A DNA stretch of 64,000 nt from positions 65,545,453-65,609,452 of the forward strand of contig OZ038389.1 in assembly GCA_964036045.1 (NCBI GenBank), given 5' to 3'. Shown one piece after another: positions 34,501 through 46,525 of this stretch (within the stretch, counting starts at the first letter, position 1; every line of letters starts with the position of its first letter). A model generated the notes under the pieces. The model did not search any database, was not told the origin of the DNA, and saw only the letters and a program-made list of their open reading frames with translations. Made by a program: the position numbers and the translations under genes. The stretch is from Eutreptiella sp. 'Long Island Sound 2002'. Lineage: Eukaryota > Euglenozoa > Euglenophyceae > Eutreptiales > Eutreptiaceae.

Positions 34501-37500
34501 TACTTGTCTACATGTTTATATTGTCTACATATACCTTCATCTCTTTGCCTAGGACGCCAGATTGTGTCATGGCTGAGGCAAGGATCACACAATTCTTTGG
34601 AGAAACCCAAATTCGAGAGGAAGTCTTGGATTTCATGGGATTGGGGTCGTGCATGCCAAGGGAAGCTTGGAGGTTGCCCTCCCCCCAACCTCTTCAAAAG
34701 AATTCTGCCGACGCCAAGGCCACCAAGGCGGTGTGACGGCCTGCGGACGGCGACGACGCCCAGACTGCAGGATTACTGCTTCTTCGCTGGGAAACATCTG
34801 CAGGAGCTAAGGTCCAGGGCATCAACATGATGAAGGTGCCGATACACCTTGACTCCTACAAAGGGTATAACCTTGGCTTCCCCATGGACCCTATGGAGCC
34901 CCCAAGTCCATCATGTGGCTTGGCGACGACCACAGCGACGACGACGCCATCTGCGAACCGCACAAGCAGGCGCGTTAATTCGTCGCCTTGGGTTGGTTGG
35001 CCCTCCGGAGGTCGCCACCCTAAAAGGGCGCGGGTCGCCTTGGGTAGGAAATGACCCTAAATCCCCCAAATCAGGCGCGTTAATTCGTCGCCTTGGGTTG
35101 GGAATCGACCCTAAATAGGCACGAGGAATTCGTCGCCTTGGGCAGGAAATGGCCCTGAATTCAGGCGCAAGGAATTCGTTGCCTTGGGTTTGACCCTAAA
35201 TAATTTTTGAGAATTTATTGAATTATTATGTTTCCATGCCCATGGAGAAAAAGGGCCAATATGTGCGCCTCAGCGCTATCAGTCAGGTCGTAAGGACCTG
35301 CAGCACCCCCGGTTTGGTCACCAGAGGCTAAAGGGAGTGCCACGGACCAGTATGGTCGCCTAGGGGGCAATTGCCCTATGAATATATCAAGAAAAAAAAA
35401 GAAGAAAAAAAAAGGACCTACATGGGAGTGGCATGTAGATTCCTCACGAAGCCCCCCCCCCCCCCACTGTCCTGCTGAATGAGTGTGAAACCAGGGCAGT
35501 GCAGGGGTCAGAGCGCCTCCTTGGCCTTGCCTTCCTTTGGATATAGGCAAGGCTTCTAAGGAGGGGGGTGAAGCGGTATGGGGTGCCTCACCCATACCCG
35601 CTGCCCAGCCTGTGGCGCTCTTCGTCAGGCTGGCTCAGGAATTTTCCTGGGCTGATTACGGCATCTCGATTTCTGTGGGATTTCTGTAAAATACCCCAGA
35701 AATCGTCATTTTTCGTCATTTCTGGACTGGCGACGACGTTCGTCGCCTGCGCGACGCAGCCCCAGATCGAAGTTTTATTTCTCGATTTCTGGGGATTTTC
35801 ATCAATTTTATTATTGATTTATCGTTTTTAGAAATACAGGAATATAACGTGACCTTTTTCGCGGCGTTCCGCGAAGGTCCATTTTTGCGAACTCAGTCAC
35901 GTTCACGATTCTTTTAAAAAATCCTGAGGCGATCCGAGGAATCACCCAGGCGCCCATGGTATGGCCCAACAGTGGGCCTCTTCATACATAGTATGAGTTG
36001 GGAGAGAGACGCGTCGTGTCGGCTACACGACGCGTTGGGGGGAGACACGCGAAATGAGTGTTTTTGGCTCAAAAATCACTATATTTCACTGTTTTTCGCC
36101 CAAAAACCACTGTTTGGCCCAGTTTGGGCAGGATCTCAGTGGAGATCCTGATGGCGACGACTGGTGGCCGTCAGATTTTCTGATGGCGGCGACGCCGCCG
36201 CCTTCATTTCGTCCTCTTTTTTATGCTATTTTCTAGTATAGAAGTGTTACATATACATATTACTTGTCTACATGTTTATATTGTCTACATATACCTTCAT
36301 CTCTTTGCCTAGGACGCCAGATTGTGTCATGGCTGAGGCAAGGATCACACAATTCTTTGGAGAAACCCAAATTCGAGAGGAAGTCTTGGATTTCATGGGA
36401 TTGGGGTCGTGCATGCCAAGGGAAGCTTGGAGGTTGCCCTCCCCCCACCCTCTTCAAAAGAATTCTGCCGACGCCAAGGCCACCAAGGCGGTGTCACGGC
36501 CTGCGGACGGCGACGACGCCCAGACTGCAGGATTACTGCTTCTTCGCTGGGAAACATCTGCAGGAGCTAAGGTCCAGGGCATCAACATGATGAAGGTGCC
36601 GATACACCTTGACTCCTACAAAGGGTATAACCTTGGCTTCCCCATGGACCCTATGGAGCCCCCAAGTCCATCATGTGGCTTGGCGACGACCACAGCGACG
36701 ACGACGCCATCTGCGAACCGCACAAGCAGGCGCGTTAATTCGTCGCCTTGGGTTGGTTGGCCCTCCGGAGGTCGCCACCCTAAAAGGGCGCGGGTCGCCT
36801 TGGGTAGGAAATGACCCTAAATCCCCCAAATCAGGCGCGTTAATTCGTCGCCTTGGGTTGGGAATCGACCCTAAATAGGCACGAGGAATTCGTCGCCTTG
36901 GGCAGGAAATGGCCCTGAATTCAGGCGCAAGGAATTCGTTGCCTCGGGTTTGACCCTAAATAATTTTTGAGAATTTATTGAATTATTATGTTTCCATGCC
37001 CATGGAGAAAAAGGGCCAATATGTGCGCCTCAGCGCTATCAGTCAGGTCGTAAGGACCTGCAGCACCCCCGGTTTGGTCACCAGAGGCTAAAGGGAGTGC
37101 CACGGACCAGTATGGTCGCCTAGGGGGCAATTGCCCTATGAATATATCAAGAAAAAAAAAGAAGAAAAAAAAAGGACCTACATGGGAGTGGCATGTAGAT
37201 TCCTCACGAAGCCCCCCCCCCCCCCACTGTCCTGCTGAATGAGTGTGAAACCAGGGCAGTGCAGGGGTCAGAGCGCCTCCTTGGCCTTGCCTTCCTTTGG
37301 ATATAGGCAAGGCTTCTAAGGAGGGGGGTGAAGCGGTATGGGGTGCCTCACCCATACCCGCTGCCCAGCCTGTGGCGCTCTTCGCCAGGCTGGCTCAGGA
37401 ATTTTCCTGGGCTGATTACGGCATCTCGATTTCTGTGGGATTTCTGTAAAATACCCCAGAAATCGTCATTTTTCGTCATTTCTGGACTGGCGACGACGTT

Positions 37501-38214
37501 CGTCGCCTGCGCGACGCAGCCCCAGATCGAAGTTTTATTTCTCGATTTCTGGGGATTTTAATCAATTTTATTATTGATTTATCGTTTTTAGAAATACAGG
37601 AATATAACGTGACCTTTTTCGCGGCGTTCCGCGAAGGTCCATTTTTGCGAACTCAGTCACGTTCACGATTTTTTTAAAAAATCCTGAGGCGATCCGAGGA
37701 ATCACCCAGGCGCCCATGGTATGGCCCAACAGTGGGCCTCTTCATACATAGTATGAGTTGGGAGAGAGACGCGTCGTGTCGGCTACACGACGCGTTGGGG
37801 GGAGACACGCGAAATGAGTGTTTTTGGCTCAAAAATCACTATATTTCACTGTTTTTCGCCCAAAAACCACTGTTTGGCCCAGTTTGGGCAGGATCTCAGT
37901 GGAGATCCTGATGGCGACGACTGGTGGCCGTCAGATTTTCTGATGGCGGCGACGCCGCCGCCTTCATTTAGTCCTCTTTTTTATGCTATCTTATAGTATA
38001 GAAGTGTTACATATACATATTACTTGTCTACATGTTTATATTGTCTACATATACCTTCATCTCTTTGCCTAGGACGCCAGATTGTGTCATGGCTGAGGCA
38101 AGGATCACAGAATTCTTTGGAGAAACCCAAATTCGAGAGGAAGTCTTGGATTTCATGGGACTGGGGTCCTGCATGCCAAGGGAAGCTTGGAGGTTGCCCT
38201 CCCCCCAACCTCTT
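28519..38214 (+). repeat. Tandem array of family-3 elements, copy 2
   Basis: Units start at 28519, 30281, 32043, 33809, 35569 and 37329 (last is LTR only). LTR ends at 29406, 31168, 32934, 34696 and 36456. Every unit has the variants of its partner in copy 1, including the primer mismatch in units 3 to 5. Confidence 0.9.
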
Positions 38215-38302
38215 CTGATCAGGAGCAAGTCAGCAGGGGTGACAGGCGGAAGGGGCACAGCGGGGGCCGGTCCTGGTAGGGACCTTCTTTATGGTAGCAG
38301 AG
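38215..38302 (+). mobile_element. End of C 5' LTR and tRNA-iMet-type primer site
   Basis: LTR end 38215-38290 (CTTCTTTA), then TGGTAGCAGAGG at 38291-38302. Confidence 0.85.
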
Positions 38303-38511
38303 GCGTACCTACTGCCCTCACCTACCGCCGACCCGGGGACTTTGGCCCCTTTGAGCCCTGCCCAAGTACGCCCCGGGTGCGTATTGTGGACTCGGTGGAG
38401 ACCACGCCGGAGATTGGAGCCAGAGAAGAGCCCAGACGCTCAGGAGCATGGCGAACTCCGGAAGTTGAAGCCCGAAGAGAATTGCGACGTTCGGGAAGAG
38501 GAGGACTTGAC

Positions 38512-39274
38512 ATGGAGGACCTGGTCTCCATGTGTGAGCGTCGCTGCCGAAAGGCATGCAACCTCCGCTCCGCCGCAGAGGACTCCGCCGAGACCTGCCA
38601 TTCAGGCAGCAGTGGAGGACGGGCCCGGCGCTACCGGAAGCGCGGGTCACCCGAGCCCGCGGCAGGGGACGCCGGGGCTATGGATACGGACCCCAGCCCG
38701 GTCAGGCTGTGGGACTCCGAGGGGCACTCCGAGGGCTATCAAACGGCCTATGAGCAACCTTCGGAGTCGGAGGAGACGGCCAGACCGCCCAAGAGGGCGA
38801 ACACGGCTCCGGAACCCAGCCTGGATCATGACGCCGAGGCGTTGGAGAGGCCCGCCAGCCAGAACGGCGCCTGTGGCCCGGCACACGGAGCCAACGCGGG
38901 ATAGCATGGGCGACACGCCCATGGCGGAGGAGTCCGAGGCGCCAGGAACCGCGGGATGCGCCGGATCAGGTGGAAAGCACGCTAAGTGCCACTGCGAGCA
39001 CGTGTCGTTCCTCATGGGCAAGTACCCAAAGATGGGGATGGACGCCATCGTGCATCGACTCAACAGCCTGGACAACGCGAAGGACGGCCCAGAGGAGGAC
39101 GTCGCCGGGATCCTGGATGACCAGTCGGCCGCTGAGAGAGACATGGCGGAGCTGCGAGCGGAACGGGACCGGTACCAGGAGAATCTGGAGCTGGCCCTGC
39201 AGAAGCAGCAGCGAGTTGTTGACAGCCTCCTCCACCTGGTGGAGGACATGTCGGGACGCCTGAAAAGGCTATAG
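38512..39274 (+). pseudogene. gag: Gag N-terminal coiled-coil part of C
   Basis: Same as 10428-11190. First methionine of the conserved frame at 38512; a 2-nt deletion near 38857 against B shifts the frame; the coiled coil ends at TAG 39272-39274 and the capsid frame follows in phase. Confidence 0.7.
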
Positions 39275-41314
39275 GAGCTACAGTCCCTCGCCTCGGGTCC
39301 GGAGCTCCCGGCAAAGCCGGCAGCGGCCGAGCTGGTGGAGCGGGTTAAGACCCTCAGGAGCGCCATGGATAAACCCATGGGCGGCCCTGCAGAGGCACCC
39401 TACGCGCCTCCGCGCGTTGACCCGGTTGCGCTGCCGCTTGTTCCCATGTTCAGCGAATCCACAATGCTCGGGGAGCAAACGGCACCGGCTGGGTCCATGC
39501 GGGAAGGGTGCGCAACCACGGACCCGAGGAGCCTGACGGTACAGATGTCCCATGCCGCCCAGGATCTGCCGATCACTACGACTGCCCATGCAGTTCATGC
39601 GGAAGAGGAGATCCAGAGCCAGACCATGCAGGGGCGAACCATGGGAAGCGCCGACGGACATGGTCGAGGTCCTCCAGGCGGAAACCTGTGGGCGAAGGAC
39701 CCCAATACGGGGATATGGGCGGCCGGTGGAGCAAGTCCTTCCCGCATTCCAAACCCCATGGGTTCAGGCCCAACTGGACCGCACTCCATGGAGGAGAGGG
39801 ATGTACAGGGAGTGTACTCACACACCCCGGCCACAGGTGGTATCCGTCTCGGCGGAGTGGTGGCTGCGGACGTCGGAGATGCCATCAGGATTGACGACCT
39901 CAGGGGAATCAAAATCCCCTACTACGATGGCAACCCCTCCAACCTGGACGACTTCATCTTGGATTGGGAGGACTTCGCGGAGGAGGTCGTCGGCGAGATG
40001 AGGGGAGCGCCAAGGGACAAGTGGGTATGTCGGACGTTCCCACACAGGCTGGGGCAGGACCTGAAGGAGGAGCTCAGGGATCAGATCCGCGAGGGATTGA
40101 TCCAGAGGGAGCAGGCCTGCCTCCAGTGGCTGGAGGATGAAGAGCGAGTGGACGCCCCCAACCAGAAGTTGGAGGATTTGTGGTCCATTCCGCTGCCGCT
40201 GGATCGCAGGGAACTGAGGGTCCGAGAATGGAATCGGTACATCCGAAAGTACCAAAGAAGCCTCAAGCTGGTGGGGGACTGGAATGAGGCCAGCGAGATC
40301 CGCCACCTGCTGAAGGACGTCCTCCCCGGACACTGGAAGAGGAGAGTGGAGGACGAGGAAAAGAAGAGAGCGAAGAAGCGCGTGGCGGTGAGGATCATGG
40401 CGGCGGAGGATACCCATGCGGGTATCATAGAGTTCTCCAGGAGGAACCTGGGCGAGCCCAACCGGATGTTGGGACTGAAGAACGCCGTGTACGTGGAGGT
40501 ATTTGGCGACACCATGGGGCAGAGGCTGATGCGCCTCAACAACGTGGAGTGGAGGCGCGGAGAGCAGCTGAGGATGCAGGTCATCTTCGCCTGCATGAGC
40601 CTGGACGAGATTGTGAAGTACATCACGGTGGAGCTGAAGCTCAACGCCAAGAAGGAGGCCCACGTGCAGGATCGACAAGGCCATGGACAACGAGGCCACC
40701 GAGAAGACCGCCATCATCGGGAGATCCAGGAGGACACCGCCAACTCTGCGGAGGATGGTAGTGGAAGTGGCCAAGACCACTGGTCCCGGGAGGATCACGA
40801 GGAGGCCCATTTCTTCGCGTTTGTGGCGCACAACGTGAGGGACCATGGGCAGGATCGGTCCAGATGGAGCCAGGTGGGACCCAAGAAGGGCAAAGAGCCA
40901 AGGAGGATCGGGAACCCACCGCTCTCGTTCCGAGAGTACAGATCTCAGCACGACGGGTGCCGGGTCTGTTATGGCAAGGGAAACAACCATGCACACGACC
41001 ACCGTCAGTGCAAGGTGTACGAGGCGGACAAGAGGGCCTACTTCGCCGCCCACCCCGAGAAGAAGCCCAAGGAGCAGCGGATTGCCGATTGGAAGGCGAA
41101 GGGCGAAGACGGGGGAAAAGGCCAAGGCAAAGGCGAAGGGAAAGGCGGAGGAAGAGGCTATGGTGGTGGACCTGGCGAAGACCGACGAGTGAGGTCGATT
41201 GAGGAAGTTGCTGAGGACATGTTGAGGACGTTGGAGGAACTCAAAGCCCAGCAACGTGGTGGACACAGTCCTGGCGGATCGCAGCCGGAAGGGGCTGCGG
41301 GAAGTCAAGTCTAG
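39275..41314 (+). CDS. gag: Gag capsid-nucleocapsid of C
   Basis: Open from the TAG at 39272 to TAG 41312-41314; 659 codons from the ATG at 39335. It has the same architecture as the B copy: capsid core, His/Asp-rich linker, CX2CX8HX4C knuckle (CRVC...C), Lys/Gly-rich tail and a C-terminal helical segment (EEVAEDMLRTLEELKAQQ). It supplies the copy that is cut at 12856. The protein is complete although the neighbouring pol is not. Confidence 0.85.
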   Translation, partial: ELQSLASGPELPAKPAAAELVERVKTLRSAMDKPMGGPAEAPYAPPRVDPVALPLVPMFSESTMLGEQTAPAGSMREGCATTDPRSLTVQMSHAAQDLPITTTAHAVHAEEEIQSQTMQGRTMGSADGHGRGPPGGNLWAKDPNTGIWAAGGASPSRIPNPMGSGPTGPHSMEERDVQGVYSHTPATGGIRLGGVVAADVGDAIRIDDLRGIKIPYYDGNPSNLDDFILDWEDFAEEVVGEMRGAPRDKWVCRTFPHRLGQDLKEELRDQIREGLIQREQACLQWLEDEERVDAPNQKLEDLWSIPLPLDRRELRVREWNRYIRKYQRSLKLVGDWNEASEIRHLLKDVLPGHWKRRVEDEEKKRAKKRVAVRIMAAEDTHAGIIEFSRRNLGEPNRMLGLKNAVYVEVFGDTMGQRLMRLNNVEWRRGEQLRMQVIFACMSLDEIVKYITVELKLNAKKEAHVQDRQGHGQRGHREDRHHREIQEDTANSAEDGSGSGQDHWSREDHEEAHFFAFVAHNVRDHGQDRSRWSQVGPKKGKEPRRIGNPPLSFREYRSQHDGCRVCYGKGNNHAHDHRQCKVYEADKRAYFAAHPEKKPKEQRIADWKAKGEDGGKGQGKGEGKGGGRGYGGGPGEDRRVRSIEEVAEDMLRTLEELKAQQRGGHSPGGSQPEGAAGSQV
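41312..41314 (+). promoter_or_regulatory. Candidate gag-pol readthrough stop of C
   Basis: Same TAG AGG AGC CCC context as B. In C an extra A about 100 nt downstream (near 41415) now puts protease in the +1 frame. Confidence 0.5.
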
Positions 41315-42109
41315 AGGAGCCCCCACGGGAGTGGGACCTCGGAGGTCTCTCCTCCGAAAATCAGTGGAATCCCAGAGAAAGCGAAGGCACATCGGGTGCC
41401 AAAGAAGGCTCCAGAAAGAGCCAAAACCACTGAGTTTCGCCACTCCCAACCCCTGGAGTGCCCTGCCAAGGGAAGTTTATGTGGGCAAGGGACGTGGCAA
41501 GAAAGAAGAAGCGACCACGGAGAGCCCCGTGGACGGGCAGGACCAGCCCAAGATCTACACCATCCGTGACCATACCCTCGAAGTCCTGATGCACCCGGAT
41601 GTGCTAGAGTTGCATGCCGTGGAAGTCGTCCACACACCGCATGGCGACGAGCGGCAGTTGCACTTGAAGGTGCGTGTACGGTGCCGACAAGAGAAGTTGG
41701 TGGTGGATGTTCTGGTGGATACGGGTGCCCAGGTGAGCCTGGTCCGGAGAGGGTTGTTCAAGGAGGAATCTCTGCAGCGCAGCCATAGACCGGTACGCCT
41801 GAAGGTGGCCAATGGTGAGATTATGGGTGGTGGCACCCATGAGGCCACTCTCAGTATGGAATTCCGGGAGCATGAGCGCTTGAACCGCCCTGATTTGGCG
41901 AAGAGAAGCACTCTATCCGGGAACTTCTATGTGGCCGACATTACAGATTGGGATATGATCATGGGGTATGACTTCATGGTGGCAAACGCCATTGGAGCCC
42001 TTCCCCATCGTGCAACGCTGGTCCGGGAGGATGATGAATGACTCACATGGCTGTCCACGGACTATGCATGCGGATCATCCCAATGGAATGCTGAGGAAGA
42101 GGATCGGAT
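41315..42109 (+). pseudogene. Aspartic protease of C, cut by element D
   Basis: The catalytic motif is intact here: VLVDTGAQVSLV (Asp codon 41718-41720), with DWDMIMGYDF downstream. Two defects: one inserted A near 41415 (CCAGAAAGAG against CCAGAAGAG in B), and TGA at 42039-42041 replacing TGC. Element D is inserted after GGAT (42106-42109). Confidence 0.8.
42106..42109 (+). repeat. Target site duplication of element D, left copy
   Basis: GGAT; partner at 59216-59219. Closing the gap restores the GAGGATCGGATCGTCCGAG order of element B. Confidence 0.85.
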
Positions 42110-45055
42110 TGACGCGTTCCCGTGGGGGGCCGGCCACGGGACGCTGCGGGACACGCGCAAGTGAGCAGGCAGGCAAAGCACTACGCTCACAGGGGCATCA
42201 ATGCGCTCATGTCATGTGACAAAGCGTTTCAGAATCCTTGCCACTCTGCAAAGAGGGAACGAAAGTATGTACAGCAACACATCAGGATATGTACACATGG
42301 GGTTAAGACTGGACTGGGGTAAGGGCATTACAGGACCATAGACACTCAGTCCCAACTCATATCCCAATGGCAGGTCCGACCCTCTCAGTGGCTGATGAGG
42401 GCGGGGGCTCAAACACAACCCATGCCCTGCTCAGTCCGGACCCTGAAACCCTGCCAATAAGGGGGGGTGTTCCGCCCAGCCACAGGCGAGATCCTGCGAA
42501 CCAAGCTACTCCAAGGCCAACCGACAGTGGCTCCCTATGCTCCCTCAATGGCAGGTCCTAACTCCACCCTGATCCAGAGATATGGCCCCGCCATTATCAC
42601 CCAGGAGTTGGTAGCTGAAAATGGGCTGTTTCAGCCCAAACTGATATTAGCTTGAAAAACTCCGAAATTGACCCCTGGTCCGGACCCGCCAGAGGTAGGG
42701 ACGAGGCAACTGACCCTATGCCCTTCGAGTACGAACTCTCTGGAGCCCTCACCCAACCTGGTTCCCTCTGAGGTCCCGGCATCAGGGCAACACGGATGAG
42801 TCAAGTGGGGTCATGATGCCAAAATCACCAAAATTGGCGTCATTTCCACGCGTGGCTCGCCCGGCCAAGGTAAGGCCAATGGCTCACAGGGTAGGAGGCA
42901 GGTCCTAGGACTTCTATCTGAGTGTACAACTTGGAATTAGGTCCGGGCTCCCTGTGGTCTTAGAGAAATGGGCCCGCCAATTGACCACACGGAAGGGGGA
43001 AATTGGGGTCCCAAAATGGGGTCATTTTGGCTGCTTGAAATGAGCCAAAATTCGGTGTGCTCCCAATAGTATATCTCCACGCCAGCTTGGAGATCAAATC
43101 CGCCATCCCATACGCGATCCACCAGGAGTCCAATGGAGACTCCCATGCCCTTGGCTCTCAAAGATCACCATGCCACTCGGCGTGGCGACGATCCCAATTG
43201 GGTCCACAAATGTCAAAATTGCAAAATTGCCCACGCTCACTTTGGGCTAGCGCCTTAACGAAGGTGGCTCCGCTTCGCCCACGTGGTGTGTGGACCATGG
43301 GGACCATTACCCATAACACCCATGTCATATATGGTCCATTGGTCCATGCGTCCGGCGTGCACGAGGGTTAGAACATGGTGCACGGCGGGCAGCAAAAGTG
43401 GAAAATTGTTCAAAATGGCCAAAAATGCGCACACTCATGGTTGGGGCAAATGAGGCACATGCCCGACTCGGACCGGAGTGTGCCATAGGATTGGTATCAA
43501 GTCATATTGGTCCAACATATCTTTTGGGCGTCGCCCAACTCCTCCGATATTGGGAATGGCAGGGTCGCCAAGTGAGCTCATGATTTGGGATAGTCCCAAA
43601 TCGCCAACATGGCGGCCACGGTATGCCAAGCCTAAGAGGAGTTATTCGCCGGGTTCAAGATATGTTGGGCACCGAAGTATGTACCCTCATATCATACTTA
43701 GGTCATGATGTCAATTGAGCGCAACGTTGAGATACACGGTCGCCGCTTGACATCATGACGGGCCAAAAACGGCAAAATTGGCACAAAGACCCACAAAAGT
43801 GCATTGAAAGGTGCACAATTATATTATAATATCTTTGGTTTGGGTCGTGCAATTAACTCATCCTTCTAAACACAATGACTTGACACCAATAACCTTCGAT
43901 CCCACATATTTGCTCCACTTGGGGCGCCTTGAAAGGTTACGAGCGCTACTTCCCAAGTGGGCACATGAAAATATGGAAAATTGCAAAATACACACCTTGC
44001 TCCCAACGCATCGCTTCGGGATCACCACACAAGCTTCCCTTCACAAAGGTTAGGCTTACGATTGACAGTAGGGAGTATGGAGAAGGGGCTTGCACAATAT
44101 GAGGTCCATTGGCGGGCTTGGCTTGGAGTAATGGACCCGCCAAATGGGCACGCAACACAACACATGGCACATACTCCATACTGCCCAAAAAGGTAGCTCC
44201 CACCACGATATGTCATGCCCCTCCAAGGGCATAACTTTGCGTCAATCGCTCATAGGAACTCAATGAGAGTTCCTATGCAACACCAACACTTGCGCGCTAC
44301 ACTCGAAAGTTATCTTAACGCACGCAATGTCATGGCCAAAGAGTTATAACGCAAACTCTACCCTCTTGACCATGATCCATTACACTAGCGCGCACGTGTG
44401 GAAACGCAAGGCATATGATGCTTCCTAAATTACGTCGGGAGTATTGTGAATACATCCCACGTTTCCTTATCGTCAATACTCGCAAGCGGCACGAGATGTG
44501 ACCCTCACAAGTGGCCTCACGAATCAACTTTGTTTTGCCCGTATCTCTAAGACAAATGGAGGGCAAGATAAAAGGAAAGTTGATTCGTGCATAGGGAAAC
44601 ACGTAGGTCCACTCGAAGGAGGTCAAATCAAGTGCGGGGATGTCGAAGTCGAAAATCTGATTTCGACATCCTGAAAAATTCGGATTAAGGTTGCGAGTAT
44701 TAATTATGAAAATTGCGGAAGCATCCATGCAGTTCCTGACGACTTTGGAGCCTTCGTGACGGATAGCGTTAAAATTTCCATTAATTACAGTTAAACTGGC
44801 GGCTACGGTAAAGTCGCGATCCAACCGCCAGCAGTCAAAACAGTGAATATCAGAACGGAAGCATAAAAATTGACGGAAACAATATGACAATAAAACCCTG
44901 TTGATTCCTGATATTCTGATACACAAATCTCCGCTGGCGGTGCATCGGTTGCCGATGCGGGCTTTACGGCACGGAACACTTCCGTACATGGGGTTAGTGG
45001 ACCGGAGACCGGTTGTATGCCGTAATCTGGCCATGGGGTTCTGGGTACCGCTTCA
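42110..45055 (-). repeat. 3' LTR of element D
   Basis: 2946 bp. The primer segment TGAAACGCTTT reads on the - strand at 42221-42231, preceded by GGCAAGGAT two bases away. The U3 holds the conserved open frame 45034-44330. Confidence 0.92.
44330..45034 (-). other. U3 open frame of family 2 (3' LTR)
   Basis: 234 codons open in both LTRs of D (also 59194-58490). The translation is related to the U3 block of family 1, sharing SGDLCIRISGINRV, FDFDI, and GQEGR near the end. No known domain recognised, no signal peptide seen. It could be a real LTR-encoded protein or a conserved control region; keeping the frame in two families favours coding slightly. Confidence 0.4.
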
Positions 45056-45066
45056 CCCCCCTCCTT
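45056..45066 (-). promoter_or_regulatory. Polypurine tract of D
   Basis: AAGGAGGGGGG on the - strand, directly before the 3' LTR; the same as in family 3. Confidence 0.85.
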
Positions 45067-46525
45067 AGAGCAAACCCTGGGGGGGGGCTCGATAACACCC
45101 ACGCATGGCAGCGGGTACCCAGGACCACTTCCTGAAAGGGGGGGGGGTGTCACATCCTCACTTCAGTGAGTCACAGTAAGATAGGTATGATGCTGTATAA
45201 GCTCGTAGCACATGTATAGTATCAAGTATCAAGTCCCGGGTCCTGGCGGCGATTGTTCGGCATCCAAAGGACCCGTTAACCCATACCAGGCGCACCGGGT
45301 GCCGGCTGCTACGGTCACCACCACAGTGGTAGTGGCACACACGGCCAACATAGGCGACACACGACGACCGAGGTGGTCCCACAAGTCGAGAGCGACCACA
45401 AAGATCCATCAGGCTACCCCAAGCTTCCCAAGGCCCGCCGACTGGGGAGAGTCCCCACGGGTCCTTCCTCGGGCGCACCATGTCCATATCCATACGACGC
45501 GAGTCCAGAGTGCCATAGTCGAACTCCTTAAGAACCCCAGATCTTAGAGGAACTCCTCCTGAAGGGATCGGGCATCAAGGCTGTCTTTTCCCTCGCCCTA
45601 CTGCCACAAAGGCCATACATGAGGGAGTCCTCATGCAGTGTGGGCGGAGGCGTCGACTCCTCAAACCACCAGTTTCCCAGGCAGACTGACCGAGGTCAGG
45701 AGCACCGGAGGCCGCCATCCGAATGCAAGTGCGTCTGCGAATCGGTAGGCTCACACTGGGACTGACAGTGGCGGACCGCTGGGAGTGTAGTCAGGCAACT
45801 GGGCTTCCCGCCTGGCGCCATCAGGATCTCCACACATCACAGCGAAAAGGGCAACACGGTATCACAGGCACTCAAACAGAAGAACATGTAATCAAGTACT
45901 GGTCCAGGCTGGACCAGGCTGTAAGAATATGTACACGGCGACTCAAGGCGCCTCTGTATCCCGATTCGTGGTGAAAAGCAGTCCATCCCTCAGCGATGGG
46001 CTGATGACACTTAACATACAGATGCACATATCCTGGAGGGCAGAAAAACAAGCAATAATCTGGGTAAATAGGCGTGTAAACACGCTCTGGACAGAGCGCC
46101 AAACCACGCCACGGTCAGGATAAGGCAATGCAGGAGGGTGGACAGGAAAACGCCTGAGTTTAGGCCATATATAGTCTCGAGACACACGTCGACTGGTCTG
46201 GATTCCGCAAATGCCATGGAACCAGACCACACACTCAAAAATCGCAATGCCGATGACAGCGGCATCCGTTGCGCAACGTCGTATGGGCTTCAAGGCCCCA
46301 AGAGCTCAGAATTATGAAGGTCAGTCGCCCTACCTGGTTTCCCAAGGATTCAGCAGGGGGGGGAGTGACGAGTAGAAGAAGAGAGGGGCCATCCTCCTCT
46401 GGATTCAGCAGGGGGGGTATATGGCCACTCTGCCACCAAAAGATGGAAGAGAGCAAGCAAGTAAGGGACGATTCGTCGGCCTCACAAGCGCTCACAACAC
46501 ATCAGGGGAGAGCCCAGGGCGCTGA
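45067..46525 (-). other. 3' untranslated region of D
   Basis: No gene seen. On the - strand it has C runs (near 45146-45136) and two copies of a C-run plus CTGCTGAATCC motif (about 46347-46365 and 46399-46416). The part CTGCTGAATC then GAAACCAGG is shared with the 3' interior of family 3. Confidence 0.6.

Larger units (their letters stand above)
28085..40940. repeat. Second copy of window positions 1-12856
   Basis: Constant offset of 28084 from the first base to the gap edge. Reading frames, homopolymer lengths and unit-specific variants agree wherever I compared them. This copy continues past 40940; the other stops at the N gap. Confidence 0.9.

Noticed and set aside
41256-41314. +1 programmed frameshift between gag and protease in C
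   Set aside because: Element B is in frame after the UAG; the shift in C comes from a single extra A near 41415.
39818-41449. Antisense frame of 543 codons across gag (also 18748-20523, - strand)
   Set aside because: It mirrors the GC-rich gag codons, shows no domain and varies as expected of an antisense shadow.
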